Assembly (NCBI GenBank): GCA_026988155.1
Contig: JALSLW010000053.1
Location: 1 to 64,000, forward strand
DNA from: Methylomonas sp.
GTDB lineage: Bacteria > Pseudomonadota > Gammaproteobacteria > Methylococcales > Methylomonadaceae
DNA: 64,000 nt
Reading direction: 5' to 3'
Shown here in pieces: positions 55,790 through 64,000 of the stretch. Every line of letters starts with the position of its first letter. Position 1 is the first letter of the stretch. The notes beneath the pieces were generated by a model, which was given only the letters and a program-made list of their open reading frames with translations, did not search any database and was not told the origin of the DNA. The translations under genes were made by a program, and so were the position numbers.

Positions 55790-55840
55790 ACAAGCTTGCT
55801 TGTCTTTTTACCCATCAAAACGCTTAATGAGTACGTTTTG
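55790..55840. repeat. Fragment related to the 2894-3057 palindrome
   Basis: 55795-55810 is the exact reverse complement of TAAAAAGACAAGCAAG at 3011-3026, with further partial agreement next to it. It is part of an ACAAGC-TT-GCTTGT hairpin (55790-55803). A CAAAACG/CGTTTTG stem lies beside it (55816-55840). The region lies between the hybrid kinase and zapE genes; the rest of that 256-base gap shows nothing. Confidence 0.4.
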
Positions 55841-55863
55841 TCTTGGAGCAGCTGTATAGATTT

Positions 55864-57018
55864 CTACATCAAATGCTTACGCTGAAAATATTTTTCTGAC
55901 TGCATTTCAATCAACCGTGAACGGGTGCGTTTAAAATCAAAATGCCTATCATAAAAATCAAATTGTTCGATAGGCTGCGCGATGCTGCAAATCAATTTCA
56001 CATTTTTTTCATATAGCGCATCAATAAGTGTCACAAACCGTCTTGCCTGGTCTCTATTTTCTCTGCCCAAAACGGGAATAGCCGCAATAAATACCGTGCC
56101 AAACTCATCGGCAATAGTTAGATAATCGGCCGGCCCCAGCGCTCTTACACAAAGCTCTTCAAATGATGAGAACAAAATATCGCCATGTGTCTGAGGAAAT
56201 TCTATGGCTCTGGCTTTAACATGTAAGGTTCTGCTTTCAATATTCCCATTATTGGTCAGCTCATTAAATCGCTGCTGTAAAAACGCATCGCCTTTCTGAT
56301 CCATTCCTATATGGCAAACAGTTTTCATCGACTTAAAATGTGAAAGCCTGTAATCTTCCTTTGCTACCAATTCTAAAATGTCTGCGGATTGTTTTAACAA
56401 GTCGATAAAAGGTAAAAAAAGTGCTCTCTGCAAGCCATTTTTATATAAATCATCAGGGTGCTGATTTGAAGTTGCAACAAAAATAACGCCCTGATTAATT
56501 AATCGGGAAAATAATCTTGCCAGCAGCATGGCATCTGCGATATCTGTCACTTGAAACTCATCAAAACAAAGCAATAATGATGACTGTCTTATTTTTACAG
56601 CTAATGAGGGTAAAGGATCACCTTTGTACTGTTTTCGCCATTGATGCATATATTCATGCACTTCCTGCATAAAGGCATGAAAATGCACTCGTCGTTTCGA
56701 TTCAATGGGACATGCTTCAAAAAAGAAATCCATTAACATCGACTTGCCACGTCCTACATCACCAAAGATGTAGAGACTTTGGCTGTTTTTTTTAGGAGAG
56801 GATAATAAATGACTGAAAAACGGCTGTTTGTCTTGCTCAAGCTGCTCAGAGATAGTATTTAAAAGATGCTGTAAATGACCCAGCACTTTTATTTGTGCTT
56901 CATCACTGTGTATATGCTGCCTAACAACGAGTTCCTGATAGCGTTTTTCCAAAAAATCACTGGATAGCGAGGGATGCGACAGGTTTTTCTCAGCTTGCTT
57001 TAATAAAAAGTTAAACAT
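55864..57018 (-). CDS. zapE: Cell-division ATPase ZapE (AFG1 family)
   Basis: This 384-residue AAA-type ATPase has Walker A IFGDVGRGKSMLMD (about 83-96), KRRVHFHAFMQEVH, Walker B LLCFDEFQVTDIADAM and YEKNVKLICSIAQPIEQF near the end, all standard for ZapE/YhcM (375 in E. coli). In E. coli it acts at the Z-ring and is linked to respiratory protein turnover in the wider AFG1 family. It is divergent from bcp. Confidence 0.93.
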   Translation of the reverse strand: MFNFLLKQAEKNLSHPSLSSDFLEKRYQELVVRQHIHSDEAQIKVLGHLQHLLNTISEQLEQDKQPFFSHLLSSPKKNSQSLYIFGDVGRGKSMLMDFFFEACPIESKRRVHFHAFMQEVHEYMHQWRKQYKGDPLPSLAVKIRQSSLLLCFDEFQVTDIADAMLLARLFSRLINQGVIFVATSNQHPDDLYKNGLQRALFLPFIDLLKQSADILELVAKEDYRLSHFKSMKTVCHIGMDQKGDAFLQQRFNELTNNGNIESRTLHVKARAIEFPQTHGDILFSSFEELCVRALGPADYLTIADEFGTVFIAAIPVLGRENRDQARRFVTLIDALYEKNVKLICSIAQPIEQFDFYDRHFDFKRTRSRLIEMQSEKYFQRKHLM

Positions 57019-57076
57019 ATTTATTTTTAAATGTACGGTTGCGCATATGCTTCACACAGTCAATAATTTTCCCTGT

Positions 57077-57105
57077 TTCACATCGAACTGTTTTTCCGTT
57101 ACAAT
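57077..57105 (+). promoter_or_regulatory. Sigma-70-type promoter of bcp
   Basis: TTCACA (57077-57082), a 17-base spacer, then TACAAT (57100-57105): each hexamer matches consensus at 5 of 6 bases. Transcription should start near 57112, leaving a leader of about 80 bases before the bcp ATG at 57193. Confidence 0.5.
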
Positions 57106-57192
57106 TTTCCATTAATGTACGGCACAACGGCAAAGGATGCTGCCTGATAGCTTTTTCTCTTAAACTGAACGACTTTTGCCCACCACACAATT

Positions 57193-57657
57193 ATGTCTAA
57201 ATTAGAATCAGGGCAGAAAGCCCCCGACTTTTCCCTATTGGATAACAGCAATAAAAACCACCATTTATCTGACTACCTTGGGCAATGGCTGATATTATTC
57301 TTTTATCCGAAAGACAACACTCCAGGGTGTACCGTTGAAGCATGTCAGTTTAGAGATGATTATGCGGATATTTCAGAAATCAATGCCAAAATTTTAGGCA
57401 TAAACACTGACAGCATTGAAAGTCACAGTAATTTTATTAAAAAGCAGCAACTTCCTTTTCCATTGTTATCAGACAATACAGGCGCTGTTAGCAAACTTTA
57501 TGGTTCTTTATTTAAACTGGGCCCTATTAAATTTTGCAAAAGGCATAGTTTTATTATAGACCCGCAAGGGAATATTGCTAAAATCTATAGAAAAGTGACT
57601 CCGTCAAACCATAGCCAGCAAATTATGGCTGATTTAAAAGCATTGCAATTAGCGTAA
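57193..57657 (+). CDS. bcp: Thioredoxin-dependent peroxiredoxin (Bcp/PrxQ)
   Basis: This 154-residue cytosolic peroxidase reduces hydroperoxides. The peroxidatic Cys46 lies in PKDNTPGCTVEAC, with the resolving Cys51 five residues later, the atypical 2-Cys arrangement of E. coli Bcp. The order APDFSLLD, LILFFYPKDNTPGC, INTDSIESHSNFIKK and LPFPLLSD is that of the family. It is monocistronic and convergent with the TetR gene. Confidence 0.94.
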   Translation: MSKLESGQKAPDFSLLDNSNKNHHLSDYLGQWLILFFYPKDNTPGCTVEACQFRDDYADISEINAKILGINTDSIESHSNFIKKQQLPFPLLSDNTGAVSKLYGSLFKLGPIKFCKRHSFIIDPQGNIAKIYRKVTPSNHSQQIMADLKALQLA

Positions 57658-57720
57658 AGGGCTGGCAACCCAATACCGGAGATTATAGCCACAAAGCATT
57701 TTCCTGCCTGCTAATTACAT

Positions 57721-58320
57721 TTATTTTTTAATAATACTGCCCCAAGCAACTGTCCATGCTTGAGATTGATAACTATCTGCAGTTTTAGACAATTCGCCAG
57801 AAAGCACCATGCATAATGTATGTTTAATTATCCCAAAAAAGTAATTATAGGCAACTAATGCATCTATTGCCCGAATCTCCCCGTTTTTAATGCCATTATG
57901 AATCACGCGGGTAATTTTATTAAAAGGTGCGGTTTCAACAAGATTTTTGTGTTCCGGCAAAATCTCTTTAATATTGACAACTAATAAAAACCGCATAATT
58001 TCCGGTGCGTCATCAGTCAATTTGAAGAGCAAATCAACTATTTCTCGCAACTGTTCGGAAGATTTTTTATTTCTTCGCCGAATATCATCAATAGAAATGC
58101 TTAGGCTATCCAATATATTGCTATATAGAGCTTCTGCGATGGCCTGTTTGTTTTTAAAGTGCTGGTAAATCCCACTGGTTGTCTTTATCCCTACGGCATC
58201 TTTAATATCAGTTAATGAGGTATTAAAATATCCTTTTTCTGAAAATAGTTTTAATGACGCCAATAAAACATCATCTTGTGTGACTGGCTTTTTCTCAGTC
58301 TTGCTGTTGTCCTTATCCAT
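57721..58320 (-). CDS. TetR/AcrR-family regulator
   Basis: The 199 residues have an N-terminal helix-turn-helix (about 18-65; ASLKLFSEKGYFNTSLTDIKDAVGIKTTSGIYQHFKNKQAIAEAL in pattern) and an all-helical ligand-binding domain. The charged leader MDKDNSKTEKKPVTQDD precedes it. It lies 22 bases upstream of pgsA on the map but downstream in transcription, so it could be the last gene of the udgB-uvrC-pgsA run. No target or ligand is evident. Confidence 0.87.
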   Translation of the reverse strand: MDKDNSKTEKKPVTQDDVLLASLKLFSEKGYFNTSLTDIKDAVGIKTTSGIYQHFKNKQAIAEALYSNILDSLSISIDDIRRRNKKSSEQLREIVDLLFKLTDDAPEIMRFLLVVNIKEILPEHKNLVETAPFNKITRVIHNGIKNGEIRAIDALVAYNYFFGIIKHTLCMVLSGELSKTADSYQSQAWTVAWGSIIKK

Positions 58321-58342
58321 GTACTTACTTACGTTTTTCTTG

Positions 58343-58903
58343 TTATTCTTTTAGTGCAGTATAAGCTGCTGATAAATAGCTGATCATTGACCACAAGGTC
58401 AAAAATGCCGCTATATACAGCAACCAATACCCGATTAAATTAATTGGTAAACCAAACAGATCTTCGCGATAAAGTAAAAACCCAATAGCGAGCATCTGCA
58501 CCGTTGTTTTCCATTTCCCTAGTGATGATACTTTTACTTTGGCCTTTTGTCCCACTTCAGCCATCCACTCCCTTAGAGAAGCAATAGTAATCTCTCGTCC
58601 AATAATAATAGCCGAAGCTACAGCTAATGTCGCATTTCCTTGCTGCTGAACGATCAACACTAATACGAAAGCAACCATCAGTTTGTCTGCTACTGGGTCA
58701 AGAAATGCTCCAAACGCTGTCTCCAGGCTCATTTTTCTGGCTAAATAGCCATCCAGCCAGTCGGTGAAACCTGCGACAAAAAAAATAATCGTACAAGCAA
58801 TATTGGAAAATTCCCATGGCAAATAAAAAACAATTGCCAATATGGGAATCAGTGCAATACGCAGTATTGTTAAATTTGTGGGTAAATTAAATTCAATGGC
58901 CAT
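58343..58903 (-). CDS. pgsA: CDP-diacylglycerol-glycerol-3-phosphate 3-phosphatidyltransferase
   Basis: This 186-residue integral membrane enzyme makes phosphatidylglycerophosphate, the first step to PG and cardiolipin. The CDP-alcohol phosphatidyltransferase motif DWLDGYLARKMSLETAFGAFLDPVADK has the D-G-x2-A-R-x8-G-x3-D-x3-D spacing. Several hydrophobic helices and the N-terminal NLPTNLTILRIALIPI match PgsA. It overlaps uvrC by 11 bases, as the two genes do in many gammaproteobacteria. Confidence 0.95.
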   Translation of the reverse strand: MAIEFNLPTNLTILRIALIPILAIVFYLPWEFSNIACTIIFFVAGFTDWLDGYLARKMSLETAFGAFLDPVADKLMVAFVLVLIVQQQGNATLAVASAIIIGREITIASLREWMAEVGQKAKVKVSSLGKWKTTVQMLAIGFLLYREDLFGLPINLIGYWLLYIAAFLTLWSMISYLSAAYTALKE

Positions 58904-60734
58904 CTTGGTGATGAAAGTTATCGTAAATTCGTTGTGCTAATTGTCTGCTTATTCCATCAATTCCAGCAAGCGCATCAACACCTGCACTAGACACCCCTTG
59001 CAGACCTCCAAACTGCCTTAATAAAAGCTGTCTTCTTTTAGGCCCTAAACCTGCAATGCTTTCCAATACAGACTCTCTTTTTGCTTTTGCCCTACGCTGT
59101 CTATGCCCTGTAATTGCAAAGCGATGTGCTTCATCGCGTATGTGCTGAATCAATAGTAAAGCACTTGCACCTGGCGATATCTCCAAAGGCAGTTCCTGAT
59201 CAACTAAAATCAGCTTTTCCATACCAGCCTTTCGGTCTGGTCCTTTAGAAACGCCCACTATCATAACATTATTTACTCCACATTCCTCTAATGCCTTTTG
59301 TGCCTGGCTAATCTGCCCTTTGCCACCATCAATTAATAATATATCGGGTGCTTGATGCTCACCTTTTATTAATCGTTTAAATCGTCGCGTTACTGCCTGA
59401 TACATAGCCGCATAATCATCACCTGGGGTAATCCCCTCAATATTAAATCTGCGATAAGCCGATTTAACAGGGCCTTCTCGGTCAAAAACTACGCAGGACG
59501 CCACTGTTTGATCACCTTGAGTATGGCTTATATCAAAACATTCCAGTCGGTTAGGCAACTCAATGCAGCCCAGCTCTTCTTGCAAATTCAGATAACGTGC
59601 ATACATTCCCTGCTTATCTGATAGTTTGCTTAACAGCGAGTTTTCTGCATTCATTGTCGCCATTTGCAGCCATTTTAACCGGCTTCCTCTTACATTTACT
59701 GCTATGCTGACCGAGTGATTGGCCTGCTTTGCCAGCACTTCAGTCAACAAATCAGCCTCTTCAATGGCATGGCTGACAATCAACTCATAAGGTGCCTGCC
59801 TTTCTAAATAATATTGAGCAACAAAGGCCTGCAAAATATGGCGATCTGAAGCATCATCAGATATTTTAGGGAAAAACACTTTATTGCCTAAGTTTTGTCC
59901 ATTTCGAATAAAAAACACCTGCACAGCTGCAATGCCTGCTTTACTTGCGCAGGCAATAATATCAACATCGCCTTTTTCACCATGTACAAAATGTTTCTCT
60001 AAAACCGTCCGTAATCGAACAATCTGGTCACGATAAATTGCAGCCTGTTCAAAAGCCAAATTTTTAGAGGCTGTTTCCATTTTGTCTATCAATTGATCTA
60101 TCAATAGATTGCCTTTGCCTTCTAAAAATAAAATTGTATTATTGACATCTTCCGCATAACTCTCCTTATCAATCAAACTGACACAGGGTGCTGTACAGCG
60201 CTCAATTTGATATTGCAGACAGGCTCTGGTTCTATTGCTGTAATAGGAATCGTCACATTGCCTAACAGGAAAAATTTTTTGCAGCAGTTTTAATGTTTCC
60301 TTAACCGCTCCTGCACTTGGATACGGTCCAAAATATTTTCCCCGCTTTTTTTTCCCGCCACGATGAAACGTTATTTGAGGAAAATCATGATAGCTTGAGA
60401 TATACAGATAAGGATAGGATTTGTCATCTCTTAGGCAGATGTTATAGCGTGGTTTATGCCGTTTTATTTGCTGGCTTTCCAGCAGTAGGGCCTCTCCTTC
60501 AGTATGGGTAACTGTTACTTCTATTGTCGAAATATTAACGACTAATGCCTTTTGTTTTGGAGAAGCTGTCTTAGTTCTGAAATAGCTGGAAACTCTGTTT
60601 TTTAAGTTTTTAGCCTTGCCAATATAAATAATTTGACCCTTGTCATTAAGCATTTTATAAATGCCCGGCCGTTTTGTCAGATTCTTTAAAAAATCTTTTA
60701 TGTCAGCTTTTAAATCTGAGTCTGTCTCAGTCAT
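58893..60734 (-). CDS. uvrC: Excinuclease ABC subunit C
   Basis: The 613 residues (E. coli 610) begin with a GIY-YIG nuclease (RPGIYKMLNDKGQIIYIGKAKNLKNRV in pattern, about 18-95) that makes the 3' incision. The Cys-rich patch, the UVR motif (LAFEQAAIYRDQI, about 210-240), the RNase H-like 5' incision domain (LECFDISHTQGDQTVASCVVF) and paired helix-hairpin-helix motifs at the C-terminus follow. It acts with UvrAB in nucleotide excision repair. It overlaps both the uracil-DNA glycosylase gene (4 bases) and pgsA. Confidence 0.97.
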   Translation of the reverse strand: MTETDSDLKADIKDFLKNLTKRPGIYKMLNDKGQIIYIGKAKNLKNRVSSYFRTKTASPKQKALVVNISTIEVTVTHTEGEALLLESQQIKRHKPRYNICLRDDKSYPYLYISSYHDFPQITFHRGGKKKRGKYFGPYPSAGAVKETLKLLQKIFPVRQCDDSYYSNRTRACLQYQIERCTAPCVSLIDKESYAEDVNNTILFLEGKGNLLIDQLIDKMETASKNLAFEQAAIYRDQIVRLRTVLEKHFVHGEKGDVDIIACASKAGIAAVQVFFIRNGQNLGNKVFFPKISDDASDRHILQAFVAQYYLERQAPYELIVSHAIEEADLLTEVLAKQANHSVSIAVNVRGSRLKWLQMATMNAENSLLSKLSDKQGMYARYLNLQEELGCIELPNRLECFDISHTQGDQTVASCVVFDREGPVKSAYRRFNIEGITPGDDYAAMYQAVTRRFKRLIKGEHQAPDILLIDGGKGQISQAQKALEECGVNNVMIVGVSKGPDRKAGMEKLILVDQELPLEISPGASALLLIQHIRDEAHRFAITGHRQRRAKAKRESVLESIAGLGPKRRQLLLRQFGGLQGVSSAGVDALAGIDGISRQLAQRIYDNFHHQDGH

Positions 60735-61396
60735 GCCAGCTGTTTTATTGTCTCAAACACATCTGCAAACATTTCTTTTGTTAACCTTTTTGTTTGCACA
60801 TTATACCGGCTGCAATGATAGGAACTGACTAAGGTCTTTCCATCAGGCAATTGATAGGACTTGTTATGTCCAAACTCAGCAGTATTAAGTTTTAATTTAT
60901 ACGCCTTTAATACAGCTTGATGAGCTATGCTTCCCAACACCATAATTACTGAATTATCCGGAAGCATCTTTATTTCTTCAGTTAAAAACTTATTGCATTG
61001 ATTAATTTCCGAACCCTTAGGCTTGTTTAGCGGGGGCAGACATTTAACTGCATTAGTTATACGGCAGTTTATGAGCTGCAGACCGTCATTTGAAGACAAG
61101 GAATCCCTTTGATTGCTATAGCCAAAATTGAATAGCGCTTCATATAACAGCAAACCTGCAGAATCACCAGTAAACGGACGCCCAGTCGCATTTGCTCCAT
61201 GCATGCCGGGCGCCAAGCCAACAATCAATAATTTAGCATTTTTATCGCCGAAAGGTGCAACAGGGCGGGCATGATAATCAGGATATTTTGTCTTAACTTC
61301 AGATAAGAAGCCATCTAATCGTTTGCATGCTCTGCATTCTTGGTCAAAAACCTGCTTCGGAAACATATTTGAATAACTTAAAATTTCGGAGATCAT
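60731..61396 (-). CDS. Family 5 (UdgB-type) uracil-DNA glycosylase
   Basis: The 221 residues have CRACKRL for one half of the 4Fe-4S site and further Cys (NCRITNAVKC). Motif 1 is GLAPGMHGANATGRPFTGDSAG, which is diagnostic of family 5 UDGs (no catalytic Asp). Motif 2 is SSYHCSRYNVQT, with Cys where HPS is usual. It excises uracil and related bases. ATG 61396 directly abuts the pnp terminator; ATG 61366 (MFPKQVFDQE) is a plausible alternative. It is the first gene of a repair-linked run with uvrC, overlapping it by ATGA. Confidence 0.82.
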   Translation of the reverse strand: MISEILSYSNMFPKQVFDQECRACKRLDGFLSEVKTKYPDYHARPVAPFGDKNAKLLIVGLAPGMHGANATGRPFTGDSAGLLLYEALFNFGYSNQRDSLSSNDGLQLINCRITNAVKCLPPLNKPKGSEINQCNKFLTEEIKMLPDNSVIMVLGSIAHQAVLKAYKLKLNTAEFGHNKSYQLPDGKTLVSSYHCSRYNVQTKRLTKEMFADVFETIKQLA

Positions 61397-61420
61397 AAAA
61401 AAAGGGCCATATGGCCCTTT
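61397..61420 (-). terminator. Rho-independent terminator after pnp
   Basis: A perfect 20-base palindrome (61401-61420; AAAGGGCCAT and its complement) is followed on the minus strand by TTTT (61400-61397). It lies 31 bases downstream of the pnp stop. Confidence 0.8.
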
Positions 61421-61451
61421 ATCTTCTAGCTATTAGTATTTGGACAAAGAA

Positions 61452-63533
61452 TCAATCTTCCTTGCCAACTTCTTTCATGCTTAATCTTACTCTTCCTTGA
61501 CGATCAATTTCAAGCACTTTGACCTTGACAATATTACCCTCAGATAATTTATCGCTCACTTTCTCAACACGCTCATCAGAGATTTGAGAAATATGTACCA
61601 AACCGTCTTTTCCGGGCAGAATCGTAACAAATGCACCAAAATCCATTAATCGGGCTACTTTGCCTTCGTATATCTTACCTACTTCAACTTCAGCCGTTAT
61701 CTCTTCAATGATGCGCTGAGCTTCTTCTCCAGCAGCTTTATCAACAGAGGCGACTTTAACAACACCTTCATCAGTCAAATCAACGCTTGCACCTGTTTTT
61801 TCAGTAATGCCACGAATAGTTGCACCACCTTTACCGATAACTTCCCGAATTTTACTGGGATCAATTTTGAAAGTAATAATTCTAGGGGCAAAATCCGACA
61901 TTTCTTCACGGGTTGAAGACAATGCCTTATTCATTTCACCTAAAATAAATAAACGCCCCTGTTTTGCCTGCTCTAAAGCAGTCTCCATGATTTCAGCAGT
62001 AATACCGTCAATTTTGATATCCATTTGCAGCGCAGTAATGCCATCTGCTGACCCAGCCACTTTAAAATCCATATCGCCTAAGTGATCTTCATCACCAAGA
62101 ATATCAGAAAGTACAGCAAAGTTATCTCCTTCTTTGATCAAACCCATTGCAATACCTGCAACTGCACTTTTAGTCGGCACCCCGGCATCCATTAAAGCAA
62201 GACTGCTGCCACAGACAGAAGCCATTGAACTTGATCCATTTGATTCCGTAATTTCAGAAACTACGCGAATAGTGTATGGGAATTCTTCCATATTAGGAAG
62301 AACAGCGGCAACACCGCGTTTTGCTAACCGGCCATGGCCAATTTCACGGCGTTTTGGTGAACCGACAAAACCAGTTTCACCTACACAATATGGAGGAAAG
62401 TTGTAATGCAGCATAAAAGGTTCTTTATGCTCTCCTGCCAAGGCATCAATAATTTGAGCATCACGCTCTGTACCCAACGTTGCAACAACTAAGGCCTGAG
62501 TTTCACCTCGAGTAAATAAGGCAGAACCGTGAGTTCTGTCCAATACTCCTGTTTTGACAGAAATAGCTCTGACTGTTGAAAGGTCACGGCCATCAATACG
62601 CACTCTTTCGTCTAAAATAGAACTGCGTACAATCGTTTTTTCAACATGTTCAATAATATCTCTGATATCACGTTCTTCATATTGATCATCTTCTGTTAGC
62701 TTTGCAACGCAGGCATTTCTGATGCCTGACAATTCATCCTGCCTAACTAATTTCTCAGCAATCTTATAGGCAGCCCGAATACCTGATTCAACGTCTGCTT
62801 TAACTAAGCCTTCTAAAACAGAGTCTGTCTCAGGAGCAACCCACTCATAAGCCGGTGCAGCAACTTCAGCAGCAAATTCTTTAATAGCCTCAATAGCGCA
62901 TTGCATTTGCTCATGGCCAAATAGCACTGCACCTAACATAACCTCTTCAGAAAGTAGCTGTGCTTCAGATTCAACCATTAAAACGGCATGTTCTGTACCG
63001 GCAACAACCAGCTCCAATTGCGATTCTTCCAGTTCTGTTTTTGTTGGGTTCAATAAATAAGAACCTTCTTTATAACCCACGCAAGCTGCAGAAATTGGCC
63101 CATTAAAAGGCAGTCCTGAAACCGCCAAAGCAGCAGAAGCACCCAATAAGGCAGGAATTTCAGTATCAATTTCCGGATTCAATGAAACAACAGTTGCGAC
63201 GATCTGGACTTCATTAGTATAGCCATCAGGAAAAAGTGGCCGAATAGGTCTATCTATTAATCGGGACGTCAGCGTTTCTTTTTCTGTCGGCCGGCCTTCC
63301 CGCTTAAAAAAACCGCCCGGTATTTTACCTGCTGCGTAAGCTTTTTCTTGATAGTTAACCGTTAACGGAAAAAAGTCGCCTCCTTGAGCTTCTTTTTTGC
63401 CAACAACAGCCACAAGTATTGAAGTACCTTCAACATCAATCAATACTGTTCCGCTGGCTTGACGAGCTATTTCGCCCGTTTCCATTGTTACAAGATGATC
63501 ACCGTATTTAAATTCTTTCCTGATAGGAGTCAC
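61452..63533 (-). CDS. pnp: Polyribonucleotide nucleotidyltransferase
   Basis: This 693-residue (E. coli 711) phosphorolytic 3'-5' exoribonuclease has two RNase PH domains (about 10-140 and 310-450), with [21 protein letters not shown] and [21 protein letters not shown] in pattern. A KH domain ([20 protein letters not shown]) and a C-terminal S1 domain ([26 protein letters not shown]) follow. It is the degradosome nuclease. It follows rpsO, with a terminator hairpin between them, as in E. coli. Confidence 0.97.
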   Translation of the reverse strand: MTPIRKEFKYGDHLVTMETGEIARQASGTVLIDVEGTSILVAVVGKKEAQGGDFFPLTVNYQEKAYAAGKIPGGFFKREGRPTEKETLTSRLIDRPIRPLFPDGYTNEVQIVATVVSLNPEIDTEIPALLGASAALAVSGLPFNGPISAACVGYKEGSYLLNPTKTELEESQLELVVAGTEHAVLMVESEAQLLSEEVMLGAVLFGHEQMQCAIEAIKEFAAEVAAPAYEWVAPETDSVLEGLVKADVESGIRAAYKIAEKLVRQDELSGIRNACVAKLTEDDQYEERDIRDIIEHVEKTIVRSSILDERVRIDGRDLSTVRAISVKTGVLDRTHGSALFTRGETQALVVATLGTERDAQIIDALAGEHKEPFMLHYNFPPYCVGETGFVGSPKRREIGHGRLAKRGVAAVLPNMEEFPYTIRVVSEITESNGSSSMASVCGSSLALMDAGVPTKSAVAGIAMGLIKEGDNFAVLSDILGDEDHLGDMDFKVAGSADGITALQMDIKIDGITAEIMETALEQAKQGRLFILGEMNKALSSTREEMSDFAPRIITFKIDPSKIREVIGKGGATIRGITEKTGASVDLTDEGVVKVASVDKAAGEEAQRIIEEITAEVEVGKIYEGKVARLMDFGAFVTILPGKDGLVHISQISDERVEKVSDKLSEGNIVKVKVLEIDRQGRVRLSMKEVGKED

Positions 63534-63605
63534 TATTCAGATCCTTAATAAAAGGTTATTAATATGAAGAGCTTTTATAGTCTTCACTTTATAAAGTCAT
63601 ACTGT

Positions 63606-63649
63606 TTAAAACAAAAACGGCGATTAACCCTTAAGATCAATCGCCGTTT
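63606..63649 (-). terminator. rpsO-pnp intercistronic terminator
   Basis: An 11-bp perfect stem pairs AAACGGCGATT (63615-63625) with AATCGCCGTTT (63639-63649). On the minus strand a T-rich tail (TTGTTTT) follows. It corresponds to the partial terminator found after rpsO in E. coli. Confidence 0.8.
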
Positions 63650-63657
63650 ATGCTAAA

Positions 63658-63927
63658 TTACTTACGCAAGCCTAATCGTTCAATAAGCGAACGATAGCGA
63701 ACATCGTCCTTCTTTTTTAAGTAATCCAGCAACTTACGACGCTGATTTACCATGCGCAACAATCCCCGACGAGAATGGTTGTCTTTTTTATGTTCTGCAA
63801 AATGAGGTGTCAGATGAAGAATGTGTGCGGTTAATAAAGCGACCTGTACTTCAGGTGATCCTGTATCCGTGTCTGATAAGCGATACTCTTCAACAACTGC
63901 TTTTTTTTGTTCTGCTGTAAATGGCAT
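63658..63927 (-). CDS. rpsO: 30S ribosomal protein S15
   Basis: This 89-residue protein is of normal length for S15. It shows [23 protein letters not shown] in pattern and the 16S-binding stretch [23 protein letters not shown]. The AGGGAT before the ATG serves as Shine-Dalgarno. TATAAT on the minus strand at 63954-63949 may be a -10 box, which would give a very short leader. Confidence 0.97.
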   Translation of the reverse strand: MPFTAEQKKAVVEEYRLSDTDTGSPEVQVALLTAHILHLTPHFAEHKKDNHSRRGLLRMVNQRRKLLDYLKKKDDVRYRSLIERLGLRK

Positions 63928-63956
63928 TTTTTTAATCCCTATAGATTAATTATATT

Positions 63957-63985
63957 AAAAAATAAAGCCATCTTTATGATGGCTT
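63957..63985 (-). terminator. Terminator of the gene upstream of rpsO
   Basis: An AAGCCATC/GATGGCTT stem (63965-63985) with a 5-base loop is followed on the minus strand by TATTTTTTAA. It would end a minus-strand gene lying beyond the right edge, often truB in this neighbourhood. Confidence 0.7.
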
Positions 63986-64000
63986 ACTTAACGACATTGT
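63986..64000. repeat. Possible edge-cut copy of the 2849 repeat arm
   Basis: ACTTAACGACATTGT agrees at 13 of 15 bases with the reverse complement of the arm at 2862-2876. A further copy of that element may begin here and continue outside the window. Confidence 0.35.

Overview
The window is about 64 kb of AT-rich chromosome from a gammaproteobacterium. Supporting features are the dapA-bamC, rpsO-pnp and uvrC-pgsA neighbourhoods, single-chain PurL, AcnB, the GlrK-QseG-GlrR two-component set and a type IV pilus minor-pilin cluster of the pseudomonad/xanthomonad type. SoxYZ without other sox genes, the gene mix and the abundant small palindromic repeats would suit a Methylococcales-like methanotroph. 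No methane or methanol oxidation gene is present, so that placement is inference. I saw no rRNA, tRNA, CRISPR array, phage gene or transposase.

Layout. 1-609: 5' part of a secreted beta-helix adhesin/autotransporter-like gene leaving the window. 1042-6296: a Kef-type K+/H+ antiporter, a nested inverted-repeat element, a DUF1456 protein and AcnB. 6471-10652: glrK-qseG-glrR followed by a secreted EF-hand protein. That gene has a sigma-54 (-24/-12) promoter and two upstream sites matching the known GlrR operator. 10762-15763: hexose-phosphate mutarotase, beta-carbonic anhydrase, DUF4197, a Crp/Fnr regulator and a divergent porin. 16033-21511: a covalently flavinylated FMN-binding protein with a PepSY membrane protein, then a tight run thiD-thiE-soxY-soxZ-moeA-fnr. 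21572-26281: ABC-2 exporter, Ppx/GppA phosphatase and an unknown membrane protein.

26302-40334 is the most distinctive region: two consecutive, diverged sets of type IV pilus tip genes (fimT-pilV-pilW-pilX-pilY1) on the minus strand. The upstream set ends in a PilY2-like gene. The downstream set ends in pilE and a retropepsin-like aspartic protease. Many of these products carry EF-hand-like Asp/Asn loops. Only one of the two PilY1 proteins keeps a MIDAS-type DxSxS motif.

40560-64000 is mostly housekeeping: a YdbH/AsmA-like envelope protein, a repeat-packed spacer, purL-cysM, dapA-bamC, a 1506-residue hybrid kinase coupled to a PP2C-type response regulator, zapE, bcp, a TetR regulator, udgB-uvrC-pgsA and rpsO-pnp with clear terminators.

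The strongest regulatory inference is that GlrR activates the adjacent EF-hand gene, rather than a GlmY-like small RNA as in enterobacteria. The strongest structural observation is the doubled, apparently calcium-binding pilus-tip module.
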